Shown here: positions 8,556 through 16,873 of the stretch, piece by piece
How positions within the stretch are numbered: the stretch's first letter is position 1
How the letters are laid out: each line of letters opens with the position of its first letter
Assembly (NCBI RefSeq): GCF_026104355.1
Contig: NZ_CP110535.1
Coordinates: forward strand, 2,108,001-2,172,000
From: Halomonas sp. BDJS001
Lineage (GTDB): Bacteria; Pseudomonadota; Gammaproteobacteria; Pseudomonadales; Halomonadaceae
DNA: 64,000 bases
Direction: 5' to 3'
Notes under the pieces: generated by a model
Told to the model about the DNA's origin: nothing
What the model saw: the letters and a program-made list of their open reading frames with translations, nothing else
The model's database searches: none
Translations under genes and position numbers: made by a program

Positions 8556-9875
8556 ATGAATATTGAATCCGAAATTGACCGTGTTTTCACATTACAGCAA
8601 GCCCATCAATGGCATCTAAGGACGTCGACGGCAGAGCAACGAAAGGATCGTCTCCGACGCTTCAGGGAAGTATTGGTCAAATACGAGACTGAAATCCGTG
8701 ATGCACTTACATCTGATTTGGGACGCCCCGCCGAAGAGCCGGTGACGTTCGAGCTGGCCGTCACCCTGGCGGATATCGATGAAGCCATCGAGAATATTGA
8801 CGAGTGGATGAAGCCCGTACCTGTCCAGACCTCTGCGCCCGGAGGTCAAGCGTATATGGTCTATGAACCGCGAGGCGTCGTTCTCGTCTTCGGCCCATGG
8901 AATTTTCCGATTAGCCTGCTCTTTACCCCAATGGTGCCGATGATAGCCGCAGGCAACTGCATCATCGCCAAACCAAATGAACTCACCCCCGCATCGAGCG
9001 CCGTGGCCGCAAAGATCATTCGTGAAACCTTCGACGAGCACGAGGTCGCGGTGTTTGAAGGCGGCGTCGATGTTGCCAACATCCTGCTGAACCGACCTTT
9101 CGATCACATTTTCCTTACGGGCAGCCCAGCGGTCGGTAAGATTGTCATGACGGCGGCAGCTAAGCATTTGGCCTCGGTGACATTAGAGCTCGGTGGCAAA
9201 TGTCCTGCTATTTTGGATGACAGTGTCAATCTCGACACTGCCGTTTTTGAAATCGGCATGGGGCGTATGACGAATAATGGACAGACCTGTCTATGCGTCG
9301 ACTATGTAGCATTACCCGAAGCGCTACGCGATCAGTTCGTTAGAGCGCTTGAAAACCAATGGCGAGACAATTTTTATGATGGCGAAACGTTCATGGCGAA
9401 CCGCAATTCCCGCATGGTCAATTCGCGCAATTTCTTGCGCGTCAAGGGGTATATTGATGACGCCGTTGCACGTGGTGCGCGGGTGGCTTTTGGCGGAAAC
9501 TGCGATGCAGAAAACCTGACGATCGAGCCGACCATACTGCTTGATACGCCGCTTGATGCATTGGTCATGCAGGAGGAGATATTCGGACCTGTTCTTCCAA
9601 TTGTCACTTATCGCGATGTCTCAGAGGTTTACTCATTCATTCGTAAAAGCGGCAAACCACTGGGTATGAACATTTTTTCAGAGCGGCACGAGTTTGTTGA
9701 AGACGTACTCCGCAATACCTCATCCGGGGGCGTATCAGTTAACGGATGGGCGAGAAACTGGCCAGAGAGCCATCTACCGTTTGGTGGGGTCAACACTAGT
9801 GGTATAGGTCGTTATCATAGCGTCCATGGATTCCGCGAGCTTTCTCACGAACGTGCAGTGTTTGAAGTAATCTGA
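8556..9875 (+). CDS. Aldehyde dehydrogenase family protein (class 3-like)
   Basis: Oxidises an aldehyde to the acid with NAD(P)+. The product is 439 aa when started at ATG 8556, which has GGAGG 9 nt upstream; the frame is open further upstream without a start signal. Motifs: cofactor-binding FGPWNFPISLL, catalytic Glu211 in LELGGK, and nucleophile Cys245 in NNGQTCLC. The C-terminal PFGGVNTSGIGRYH resembles short class-3/coniferyl-aldehyde-type enzymes. It follows the MDR oxidoreductase with a 288-bp gap that includes a possible weak terminator (8419-8450), so it may have its own promoter. The neighbourhood suggests carbonyl detoxification; the substrate is unknown. Confidence 0.92.
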   Translation: MNIESEIDRVFTLQQAHQWHLRTSTAEQRKDRLRRFREVLVKYETEIRDALTSDLGRPAEEPVTFELAVTLADIDEAIENIDEWMKPVPVQTSAPGGQAYMVYEPRGVVLVFGPWNFPISLLFTPMVPMIAAGNCIIAKPNELTPASSAVAAKIIRETFDEHEVAVFEGGVDVANILLNRPFDHIFLTGSPAVGKIVMTAAAKHLASVTLELGGKCPAILDDSVNLDTAVFEIGMGRMTNNGQTCLCVDYVALPEALRDQFVRALENQWRDNFYDGETFMANRNSRMVNSRNFLRVKGYIDDAVARGARVAFGGNCDAENLTIEPTILLDTPLDALVMQEEIFGPVLPIVTYRDVSEVYSFIRKSGKPLGMNIFSERHEFVEDVLRNTSSGGVSVNGWARNWPESHLPFGGVNTSGIGRYHSVHGFRELSHERAVFEVI

Positions 9876-10007
9876 TCATACGGGCTTGCCTTAGGCCGGG
9901 CCTCAACCGAGCCAAATTGGTGTTTGCCCTTGAGTACTCTGAGAGGGCAAGCACTGTTTTAGGCCTATAGATAATCTGCCAGGTGAGGCCGCAACTGATC
10001 CCGAGAG

Positions 10008-10120
10008 TGAACTGCACCCAATCTGACATTAATCCAACGATTGGGGTGTTTTTATGGCGAAATACAATGAAGAGTTCAAGCTGTCAGTAGTAAATTGCTA
10101 CGCAGAAGGACAAGTCTTGG
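10008..10120 (+). mobile_element. Left-end remnant of an IS3-family insertion sequence
   Basis: TGAACTGCACCCA at 10008-10020 resembles an IS3-type terminal inverted repeat. It is followed at 10054 by an ATG opening MAKYNEEFKLSVVNCYAEGQ, the recognisable N-terminus of an IS3/IS150-type OrfA transposase subunit. Homology fades after about 20 codons. The helix-turn-helix, OrfB and right end are absent, and the ppa stop codon lies only about 60 bp further on. CCCAAT/ATTGGG (10017-10046) forms an inverted repeat just before the start. The outer limits are approximate. Confidence 0.65.
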
Positions 10121-10180
10121 GTCAGTTCACGGAGACGGCTTTATCACATGACGGTGAAGAACATTGCCGAAACGCTACTA

Positions 10181-10711
10181 TTACGCTTTCTGGTAAGCAA
10201 TTACGGATTTTTCAATTGCTTTGCGCGCAGCGTCAGCACCTTCCCAGGACTCGACTTTTACCCATTTGCCTTTCTCTAGATCTTTGTAGTTCTCGAAGAA
10301 GTGCGCAATTTGCTGGCGCAGTAGCTCAGGCAGGTCGGTCACTTCGTGGACATCGTCATAGAGCGAGCTTAGCTTGGCATGGGGTACGCAGATCAACTTG
10401 GCATCTTCACCGGCTTCGTCGGTCATGTTCAGAATGCCTACCGGACGGGCGCGAATAATGCTGCCAGGTTGAACCGGGTGCGGAGTTACCACCAAGGCGT
10501 CCAGGGCATCGCCATCGTCGGCCAGGGTGTGGGGGATAAAGCCGTAATTGGCGGGGTAGAACATGGGCGTGGCCATAAAGCGATCCACGAGTAGCGCGCC
10601 CATATCCTTATCAATTTCATATTTGATCGGGTCGTGGTTGGCAGGAATTTCGATCACCACGTAAACGTCGTTAGGGAGATCCTTTCCAGCAGGGATATTA
10701 TCGAAGTTCAT
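10181..10711 (-). CDS. ppa: Inorganic pyrophosphatase (family I)
   Basis: Soluble family I pyrophosphatase, about 176 aa, hydrolysing PPi to drive biosynthetic reactions. The conserved N-terminal [20 protein letters not shown] is seen. So is the metal-binding signature [10 protein letters not shown] and the active-site stretch [12 protein letters not shown]. Two consecutive ATGs (10714 and 10711) are possible; 10711 gives a better spacing to AAGGA. It is divergent from the PP2C/kinase fusion gene. Because a PPi-type PFK is encoded nearby, this enzyme may compete with it for PPi. Confidence 0.97.
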   Translation of the reverse strand: MNFDNIPAGKDLPNDVYVVIEIPANHDPIKYEIDKDMGALLVDRFMATPMFYPANYGFIPHTLADDGDALDALVVTPHPVQPGSIIRARPVGILNMTDEAGEDAKLICVPHAKLSSLYDDVHEVTDLPELLRQQIAHFFENYKDLEKGKWVKVESWEGADAARKAIEKSVIAYQKA

Positions 10712-10982
10712 CATTGATTCCTTGATAGTGCTGTGGCTAGAGTCGTGCCGTGGTTAGGCAATCGTTTCAGAGTCGTTTTATGGCGAAGAATTATACGAAC
10801 ATGGCTGCCCAATTACCAATGCGACATAGGTTGCTCGTGGGTGATCATTCATATGCCCTTCAATTTGGACGAATACGATAGAGACGTTTGGTGGGCATCG
10901 TTTCTGCTCCGCTGCGTGTATCATAGGCGGCGTTTATTGACAGTGATGTCCATCGAACGAGTAGGCAGCCTAGGAGGATGAC

Positions 10983-12698
10983 TTGTCGCACGCCCAGTTG
11001 CTCATCAGTTATGGTCAAGCGTTTGTCGCGCCCGATCGGCGCCTACACCGCAGCTCAATGTCGGTTCGCTTTCCTGAAGCGCCGCTGCTTCGCGCCAAAG
11101 GCGGCTGCGCGGTGATTAGCGACTCCATTTCACGCAATACCATGGCCAAGCAGGCGGGAGATATAAGTGTGCGCGGCTTTCTGGCCGACTACTTTTCTAC
11201 CCCTGACCACTGGGATGTTAAAACCTCGGCCACCCGCGTACTGCGTGCGCTTAACAGCTGGTGTTACAGCCAAAGCCAGCATGTTAAAGAGGGGAGTTTT
11301 GTATCCTCCATGTCGGCCATGGTATTTCGTGGTCGTGAAGCCCACCTTTTCCACATGGGCGATACGCTGGTGTTTCGGTTGCGGGGTGCGGAGTTTGAAC
11401 AGCTCAGTCGTGACCATGTGACCGATCTCGGCGGTTATCGCTACCCTTCGCGGGCGTTGGGTATGGATGGCAGTGTCGATATTGATTACACCCATATTGC
11501 GCTTAAACAGGGCGATCTGTTCCTGTTTACCACCCAGGGGGTGCGCGGCACGCTGCTGCCTTCCGACTATGTGCGCCTGATTCGCCAGGATGCCAGCGAC
11601 CTGGATGCCGCCTGCGAGCGGCTAGCCAATGAGGCCAAGCAGCGCGCTCAGGAGCGCGGCTACGGCGGCGACCAGTTCTGTTTTCAACTGGTACGCATCG
11701 ACGAACTACCCGAAGAGGTTACCGAACACCCGGGGCAGCTATACGGCGATCTGCCCATCCCTCCAGAGCTGGCGCCGGGGGAGCGTTTAGACGGCCTGGA
11801 GATTCTCGCCGTGCTATCACGCACGGCACAGTCGCGGGTTTATCGCGTCCGCGATGTGCATAGCGAGCGGGAAATGGTCATGAAAGCACCCAGTCCTGAG
11901 CTTTCGTTACGTAATGCCTACCTAGAGCACTTTCTACTCCAGCAGTGGGTAGTGGAGCGGGTGAACTCGCCTTTTGTGGTGAAAGTGATGGAGCCTTCCC
12001 GGCCGCGACGCTATCTCTACTACTTAATGCAGCACATCGAAGGCGAAACGCTGCGGCAATGGGCGGAGCGCCATCCTCAAGCCAGCTTGACCCAGCGTCT
12101 GGATATTGCCAATCAGTTGGGTAAGGCGGTGCAGGCGTTGCATCATCGGGAAATCATTCATCAGCAGATCAATCCCGATAATATTTTGATCGACCCCCAC
12201 GGCAAGCTAGTGCTCACCGATTTTAGTGCTTGCCATATGCGCGATGGGGAAGGGCACCGCCACTCAGGTGAGTTGCTCAGGCAGATTGGCTTTAACGAAC
12301 ACACCGCACCTGAGTACGCCTTGGGTGATAGCATCGGTCGACGCAGCGATCAGTACTCGCTGGCTTCGACGACTTACTGGCTGTTAACCGGCGCTTTACC
12401 CTATACGTTGACGCCCAACCGACTGCGCAGCCATACCGACCTGGAAGAGTTGACCTACCGCAGCGCGCGTACCACCAATCCAGAGATATCACCCGAACTG
12501 GACGATGCGTTACGCCGCGCCTTGGATCCCCAACGGGCATTGCGGTTTAGGCGTATGTCCGAGTTTTTGCATGCGCTTAGGGTGCCGCTGGGGCGGCTGC
12601 CCAACCGGGAAGAGAGCCGCCAGGAGCCGCGGCGGTTTTGGCAGGGGGTGGCAGGTATATTGCTGTTGCTGCTCGTGCTTTCCTGGCTATTAAGGTAG
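10983..12698 (+). CDS. PP2C-like phosphatase / Ser-Thr kinase-like fusion with C-terminal membrane anchor
   Basis: A 571-aa fusion. Residues about 1-245 are PP2C-like, with candidate metal ligands Asp47 (AVISDS), Asp127 (HMGDT) and Asp230 (GGDQF). Residues about 262-530 are a Hanks-type kinase fold, and residues about 548-570 a membrane helix. The kinase has Lys301 (MVMK) and Asp413 (DFS), but the catalytic loop is HQQINPDN (393-400). The usual catalytic Asp is Gln395 and the following Lys is Asn397. The PP2C motif is also altered (DG to DS). It may therefore be a pseudokinase or an ATP-binding scaffold. The start is TTG at 10983, with AGGAGG five bases upstream; an overlapping ATG at 10978 is out of frame. 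Homologous fusions are often annotated next to nitrate transport genes; none is present here. Targets unknown. Confidence 0.85.
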   Translation: MSHAQLLISYGQAFVAPDRRLHRSSMSVRFPEAPLLRAKGGCAVISDSISRNTMAKQAGDISVRGFLADYFSTPDHWDVKTSATRVLRALNSWCYSQSQHVKEGSFVSSMSAMVFRGREAHLFHMGDTLVFRLRGAEFEQLSRDHVTDLGGYRYPSRALGMDGSVDIDYTHIALKQGDLFLFTTQGVRGTLLPSDYVRLIRQDASDLDAACERLANEAKQRAQERGYGGDQFCFQLVRIDELPEEVTEHPGQLYGDLPIPPELAPGERLDGLEILAVLSRTAQSRVYRVRDVHSEREMVMKAPSPELSLRNAYLEHFLLQQWVVERVNSPFVVKVMEPSRPRRYLYYLMQHIEGETLRQWAERHPQASLTQRLDIANQLGKAVQALHHREIIHQQINPDNILIDPHGKLVLTDFSACHMRDGEGHRHSGELLRQIGFNEHTAPEYALGDSIGRRSDQYSLASTTYWLLTGALPYTLTPNRLRSHTDLEELTYRSARTTNPEISPELDDALRRALDPQRALRFRRMSEFLHALRVPLGRLPNREESRQEPRRFWQGVAGILLLLLVLSWLLR

Positions 12699-12708
12699 CA
12701 AAGCGCCT

Positions 12709-12750
12709 AAAAAAGCGGGGCGATGAATCACTTCATCGCCCCGCTTTTTT
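12709..12750. terminator. Bidirectional Rho-independent terminator
   Basis: A perfect 19-bp stem (arms 12709-12727 and 12732-12750) with loop TCAC, starting with six As and ending with six Ts. It lies between the convergent kinase-like gene and PFK gene and can terminate both. Confidence 0.93.
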
Positions 12751-12782
12751 ATTGCTGCTCTTTTTAACTTAACCTTGCTGTA

Positions 12783-14042
12783 TTACAGCGTAAAAGCAGG
12801 CAACTTGCGTTCTGCTTTGGCCAGTTTCAGTTTGGCGACTTTGGGTAGGCCGTTCTCAAACGGAGGGAAATCCTCGCCCTGAATCAGCGGTGAGAGATAG
12901 TCCCGGCAGGCCTGGGTAATGGCAAAGCCGTTTTCACTGATAAAGTCACGGGGCATAAACTTCTCTTGGTTGGCTACCTGAGAGAGTGGGGCAGAGATCA
13001 CGTCCCACTGGTAGGGCGCCTGAGAGATACGGCGAATGGCGGGCATCATGGCGTTTTTACCCGCCAGCGCCAAGGTAACTGCTTCGCGACCCACCGCATA
13101 GGCTTGTTCAACATCGGTCTTAGACGCCAGGTGACGCGCCGCACGTTGGAGGTAATCAGCTACGGCCCAGTGGTACTTGTAGCCCAAATCCTGTTTGATC
13201 ATGCCGGCGAGCGTCGGGGCGACGCCGCCAAGCTGGCGGTGGCCAAACGCATCGGTATTACCTGCATCGGCCAGGAAGGTGCCATCTTCGTAGCGAGCGC
13301 CCTCAGAGACCACGATGACGCAGTAGCCATACTGTTTAACACTCTCCTCAACCCGTGCCATCGCCGCTTTACGGTTGAAGGGGATCTCCGGGAAGATAAT
13401 CATATGTGGCGGCTCGCCTTCGGCTTCGCCAGCTAACCCACCGGCGGCGGCGATCCAGCCAGCGTGGCGGCCCATGACTTCGAGCACAAATACCTTGGTA
13501 GAGGTGGCGCACATGGAGGCGATATCCAGCGATGCTTCCAGGGTCGAAGTGGCGATATACTTAGCCACACTGCCAAAGCCCGGGCTGTTATCGGTAATCG
13601 GCAGGTCGTTATCGACGGTTTTAGGTACGTGGATAGCGGTCAGCGGATAGCCTAGTTTCTCGGAAAGCTGCGAGACCTTTAAGCAGGTGTCGGCGCTGTC
13701 ACCGCCACCGTTGTAGAAAAAATAGCGAATATCGTGGGCTTTAAAGACTTCGATCAAGCGCTCGTACTGGGCGCGGTGGGTATCGATGTCTTTTAACTTA
13801 TAGCGGCAGGAGCCGAAAGCGCCGCCGGGCGTATGGCGCAAGGCGGCAATGGCTTCATCGCTCTCCTGGGTAACGTCGATAAGGTCTTCCGTTAAGGCAC
13901 CGATAATGCCGTTGTGACCGGCGTAAACCTTGCCAATTTGATCGGGGGCTTGGCGGCAGGCTTCGATAACGCCGCAGGCGCTGGCGTTGATCACGGCGGT
14001 GACGCCACCTGATTGGGCGTAAAAGGCATTATGCTGGGCCAT
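12783..14042 (-). CDS. pfp: 6-phosphofructokinase, pyrophosphate-dependent type
   Basis: Phosphorylates fructose 6-phosphate, probably with PPi rather than ATP, reversibly linking glycolysis and gluconeogenesis. The 419-aa sequence has the donor-site motif GGGDS, where ATP enzymes carry GGxGS, and the catalytic motif PKTVDND, where ATP enzymes carry PGTIDND. The Lys in PKT and Asp in GGD are the accepted markers of PPi use. MGRHAGW binds fructose 6-phosphate. Length fits the family (about 400-420 aa). It is convergent with the kinase-like gene and shares its terminator. PPi dependence is inferred from motifs. Confidence 0.93.
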   Translation of the reverse strand: MAQHNAFYAQSGGVTAVINASACGVIEACRQAPDQIGKVYAGHNGIIGALTEDLIDVTQESDEAIAALRHTPGGAFGSCRYKLKDIDTHRAQYERLIEVFKAHDIRYFFYNGGGDSADTCLKVSQLSEKLGYPLTAIHVPKTVDNDLPITDNSPGFGSVAKYIATSTLEASLDIASMCATSTKVFVLEVMGRHAGWIAAAGGLAGEAEGEPPHMIIFPEIPFNRKAAMARVEESVKQYGYCVIVVSEGARYEDGTFLADAGNTDAFGHRQLGGVAPTLAGMIKQDLGYKYHWAVADYLQRAARHLASKTDVEQAYAVGREAVTLALAGKNAMMPAIRRISQAPYQWDVISAPLSQVANQEKFMPRDFISENGFAITQACRDYLSPLIQGEDFPPFENGLPKVAKLKLAKAERKLPAFTL

Positions 14043-14242
14043 GGAAACGTCTCATCTCCTAAAAACGGATAGTTTGAATCGATATGTTTATCACCGCCAA
14101 ATACGCGCTACCCGGCATTGTCGGCGCTAAACCAGATTGCTGTAATGGGGCGAAGTTTAGCGTAAAGCCTGGTTCTCTGCATCAATGGCGCGCTGCGTTA
14201 ACGGCTCTGTGCATCATCGGCTACGCTGTTGACGACGAGATG

Positions 14243-14911
14243 TTAATCCGCACCGTCCATTTCTTGCTCGCGCTGGGCAAGCTGCCAGCCGCCCAGGTCT
14301 TTATAGCGATTGACCATGGCGCAAAACAGCTCGGCAGTGCGCTCAGTGTCATAGCGAGCGGAGTGGGCGGCCTTGTTATCAAACTCAATGCCCGCAGCAC
14401 GGCACGCCCTGGCAAGTACTGTTTGCCCATAGACCAGGCCGGCCAGGGTGGCGGTATCAAAGCTTGAAAATGGGTGGAATGGGTTGCGCTTAATCCCGCA
14501 GCGATTGACCGCTGCGTTCAGGAAACCCTGATCGAACGCCGCATTATGGCCGACTAAAATGGCGCGGGTGCAGTCGTGGGCCTTGATCGATTTACGAATT
14601 GGGCGGAAAATTTCTCCCAGTGCTTCCGACTCGCTCAGCGCTACCTGGCGACGCAGAGGGTCGTCCAGGTTGATGCCGGTAAAATCGAGCGCGGACTGCT
14701 CTACATTCGCGCCCTCGAAGGGCTGAATGTGGTAGGCATAGGTGGCATCAGGAAGCAGGTTGCCCTCCGGATCCATGGTCAGCGTGACGGCGGCTATCTC
14801 AAGCACAGCGTCGCCTTGGGCATTAAATCCCCCGGTTTCTAAATCAACGACCACGGGCAGGTAACTGCGAAAACGTTGGGCCATTAATTCGCGGGCAATT
14901 GCCTCGCTCAT
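14243..14911 (-). CDS. rnt: Ribonuclease T
   Basis: A 3'-5' exoribonuclease of the DEDDh family that trims tRNA 3' ends (end turnover) and matures 5S/23S rRNA. The 222-aa protein has the catalytic residues in VVVDLETGGFN (Asp, Glu), GHNAAFDQGF (Asp) and HSARYD (His, Asp). The conserved RNase T features FTGINLDDPLR and AARCRAAGIEF-like helices are also visible. Length is close to the E. coli enzyme (215 aa). It is divergent from argG. The 200 bp to pfp hold no gene. Confidence 0.95.
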   Translation of the reverse strand: MSEAIARELMAQRFRSYLPVVVDLETGGFNAQGDAVLEIAAVTLTMDPEGNLLPDATYAYHIQPFEGANVEQSALDFTGINLDDPLRRQVALSESEALGEIFRPIRKSIKAHDCTRAILVGHNAAFDQGFLNAAVNRCGIKRNPFHPFSSFDTATLAGLVYGQTVLARACRAAGIEFDNKAAHSARYDTERTAELFCAMVNRYKDLGGWQLAQREQEMDGAD

Positions 14912-15180
14912 GCAGCTCTCCTTATCTTCAAGCGAGTAAATAGTAAAGCGAGATCAGTCAACCTCAGCGGCAAGCCACCGCTTTGAATGGTGTGATTCTA
15001 GCAGCTTTAGCCCACAGGCGTCGTTGACGGTATTCGCTGAGCATTGAGAGCGCTATACTCAAGGTCTGTCTCAAGGGCTATGCCGACGAGCTATGCCCAA
15101 AGAGCTATCACATTCGCCGAGCGATAGTGGCCAGTGTGGTGTTTACTAATCAATATTTTATGGTCAACGAGGAGCAAAGA

Positions 15181-16401
15181 ATGTCCGATGTCAAAAAGGT
15201 TGTGCTGGCGTATTCAGGCGGCCTGGACACATCCGTTATCGTTAAGTGGTTGCAAGAAACCTACAACTGCGAGGTAGTGACCTTTACTGCCGACATCGGT
15301 CAGGGCGAAGAAGTCGAACCGGCGCGAACCAAAGCGCAAGCGCTTGGCGTAAAAGAGATTTACATTGAAGACCTGCGCGAAGAGTTCGTGCGTGATTATG
15401 TTTTCCCGATGTTCCGCGCCAACACTATTTATGAGGGCGAGTACCTGCTGGGTACCTCTATCGCTCGCCCGCTGATTGCCAAGCGGTTGATCGAAATTGC
15501 CAATGAAACCGGTGCCGACGCTATTTCCCATGGCGCCACGGGTAAAGGCAACGACCAGGTGCGCTTTGAACTTGGTGGCTATGCTCTGAAGCCTGGTGTA
15601 AAAGTCATCGCCCCTTGGCGCGAGTGGGACTTGACCTCTCGCGAGAAGCTAATGGCGTATTGCGAAGAGCATAAAATTCCGGTTGATTTCTCTAATAAAA
15701 AGAAAAAATCGCCGTACTCAATGGATGCCAACCTGCTGCACATCTCCTACGAAGGCGGCATTCTGGAAGATCCTTGGGCCGAAGCCGAAGACGATATGTG
15801 GCGCTGGAGTGTCTCTCCGGAAGCCGCGCCCGATACCCCCACTTACGTTGAGCTAACATATGAAAAGGGCGATATCGTGGCTATCGACGGCGAGCCGCTG
15901 AAAGCCCATGAAGTGCTCGAAAAACTCAATAAATTGGGTGGCGACAACGGTATCGGCCGTTTGGATATTGTTGAAAACCGCTATGTGGGCATGAAGTCCC
16001 GTGGCTGTTATGAAACGCCAGGGGGCACGATCATGTTACGCGCCCACCGCGCCATTGAGTCACTGACTCTGGATCGCGAAGAAGCCCACCTGAAAGACCA
16101 ACTGATGCCGAAATACGCTGAAGTGATCTATAACGGTTACTGGTGGAGCCCCGAGCGTCGTATGTTGCAGGCAGCCATTGACGAGACCCAAAAGAATGTA
16201 TCGGGCGTCGTACGCATGAAGCTCTACAAAGGCAACGCTATCGTGGTGGGGCGTAAGTCTGATGAGTCGCTGTTTGATGAATCAATCGCTACCTTCGAAG
16301 ATGATGCGGGTGCTTACGACCAGAAAGATGCCGAAGGATTTATTAAGCTAAACGCGCTGCGGTTGCGCATTGCCGCCGGTAAAGGGCGTAAACAGAGCTA
16401 A
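15181..16401 (+). CDS. argG: Argininosuccinate synthase
   Basis: Condenses citrulline and aspartate using ATP, the penultimate step of arginine synthesis, in the cytoplasm. The 406-aa protein starts at ATG 15181, preceded by GAGGAG; 18 upstream codons are open but not family-like. It has the PP-loop AYSGGLDTS, the conserved [15 protein letters not shown] and [15 protein letters not shown] segments. This is the short bacterial type 1 form (about 400 aa). Monocistronic by context, with a palindrome just downstream. The 269-bp shared region with rnt should hold its promoter; no arginine-repressor box was recognised with confidence. Confidence 0.97.
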   Translation: MSDVKKVVLAYSGGLDTSVIVKWLQETYNCEVVTFTADIGQGEEVEPARTKAQALGVKEIYIEDLREEFVRDYVFPMFRANTIYEGEYLLGTSIARPLIAKRLIEIANETGADAISHGATGKGNDQVRFELGGYALKPGVKVIAPWREWDLTSREKLMAYCEEHKIPVDFSNKKKKSPYSMDANLLHISYEGGILEDPWAEAEDDMWRWSVSPEAAPDTPTYVELTYEKGDIVAIDGEPLKAHEVLEKLNKLGGDNGIGRLDIVENRYVGMKSRGCYETPGGTIMLRAHRAIESLTLDREEAHLKDQLMPKYAEVIYNGYWWSPERRMLQAAIDETQKNVSGVVRMKLYKGNAIVVGRKSDESLFDESIATFEDDAGAYDQKDAEGFIKLNALRLRIAAGKGRKQS

Positions 16402-16428
16402 TTAAGCGCTGATAAAAGCAGCCTATAC

Positions 16429-16463
16429 CTTGTAGGGCGGCTATCGCATTGCCGCCCTACAAG
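16429..16463. repeat. Inverted repeat after argG (REP-like or attenuator hairpin)
   Basis: CTTGTAGGGCGG (16429-16440) pairs perfectly with CCGCCCTACAAG (16452-16463) around an 11-nt loop. No T-tract follows, so it is not a classical terminator. It may protect the argG mRNA 3' end or be a copy of a dispersed palindrome; I found no second copy in the window. Confidence 0.6.
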
Positions 16464-16472
16464 CAAAGGAGC

Positions 16473-16498
16473 CATGGTTTTTAAACATGGTTTTTAAA
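16473..16498 (+). repeat. Perfect 13-bp tandem duplication upstream of hlyU
   Basis: CATGGTTTTTAAA occurs twice back to back (16473-16485, 16486-16498), flanked on both sides by AAAGGAGCC. Each copy supplies an ATG, and the ATG at 16487 is in frame with the one at 16511. Probably a replication-slippage duplication in the translation-initiation region. Confidence 0.85.
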
Positions 16499-16510
16499 AA
16501 AGGAGCCAGC

Positions 16511-16839
16511 ATGCTAAAAAAATACTTTCCGGTCTCTTTGGCAGTGATCGTCGAGCTGATTCAGGCGTTACCACTAACGCTGCTGAGCCTGTGGAGTACA
16601 AAGGATACGAGATTATTTCTCAGCCAGATAACCAGAGCGGTCAGTACCGTGTTAGCGGTTGGATTCGTAAGCCCGACGCCAGTGGCGAGACCCTTGAACA
16701 TCGCTTTGAGCGTTCCGATATGCTCCCAGGGCGAGAAGCCTGTGATGCCATGATGGTCACTAAAGCGCAGCGCTATATTGATGAAGTGGGTGAGGCGATG
16801 TTTGCGCCAGACCCGCGTAGGGCAGGCGAGAGCGAGTAG
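16511..16839 (+). pseudogene. HlyU family protein, frameshifted in a seven-A run after the start codon
   Basis: The ATG at 16511 has AAGGAG upstream and opens MLKK. Frame is then lost: the next 80 codons in that frame are not protein-like. With eight As instead of seven at 16516-16522 the reading becomes MLKKILSGLFG, then VEYKGYEI and on to the stop at 16839, a 109-aa protein of normal HlyU family size. The conserved parts are EYKGYEI, GWIRKP and RFERSD near the middle. As printed, translation could only start at GTG 16591 (82 aa). HlyU-family proteins are small cytosolic regulators named after the Vibrio haemolysin activator; the role outside Vibrio is unclear. Either a sequencing error, slippage control, or real loss. 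Confidence 0.75.
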
Positions 16840-16873
16840 CAACAACGCCGTCATTATAGTGAAGGAGAGGCAT

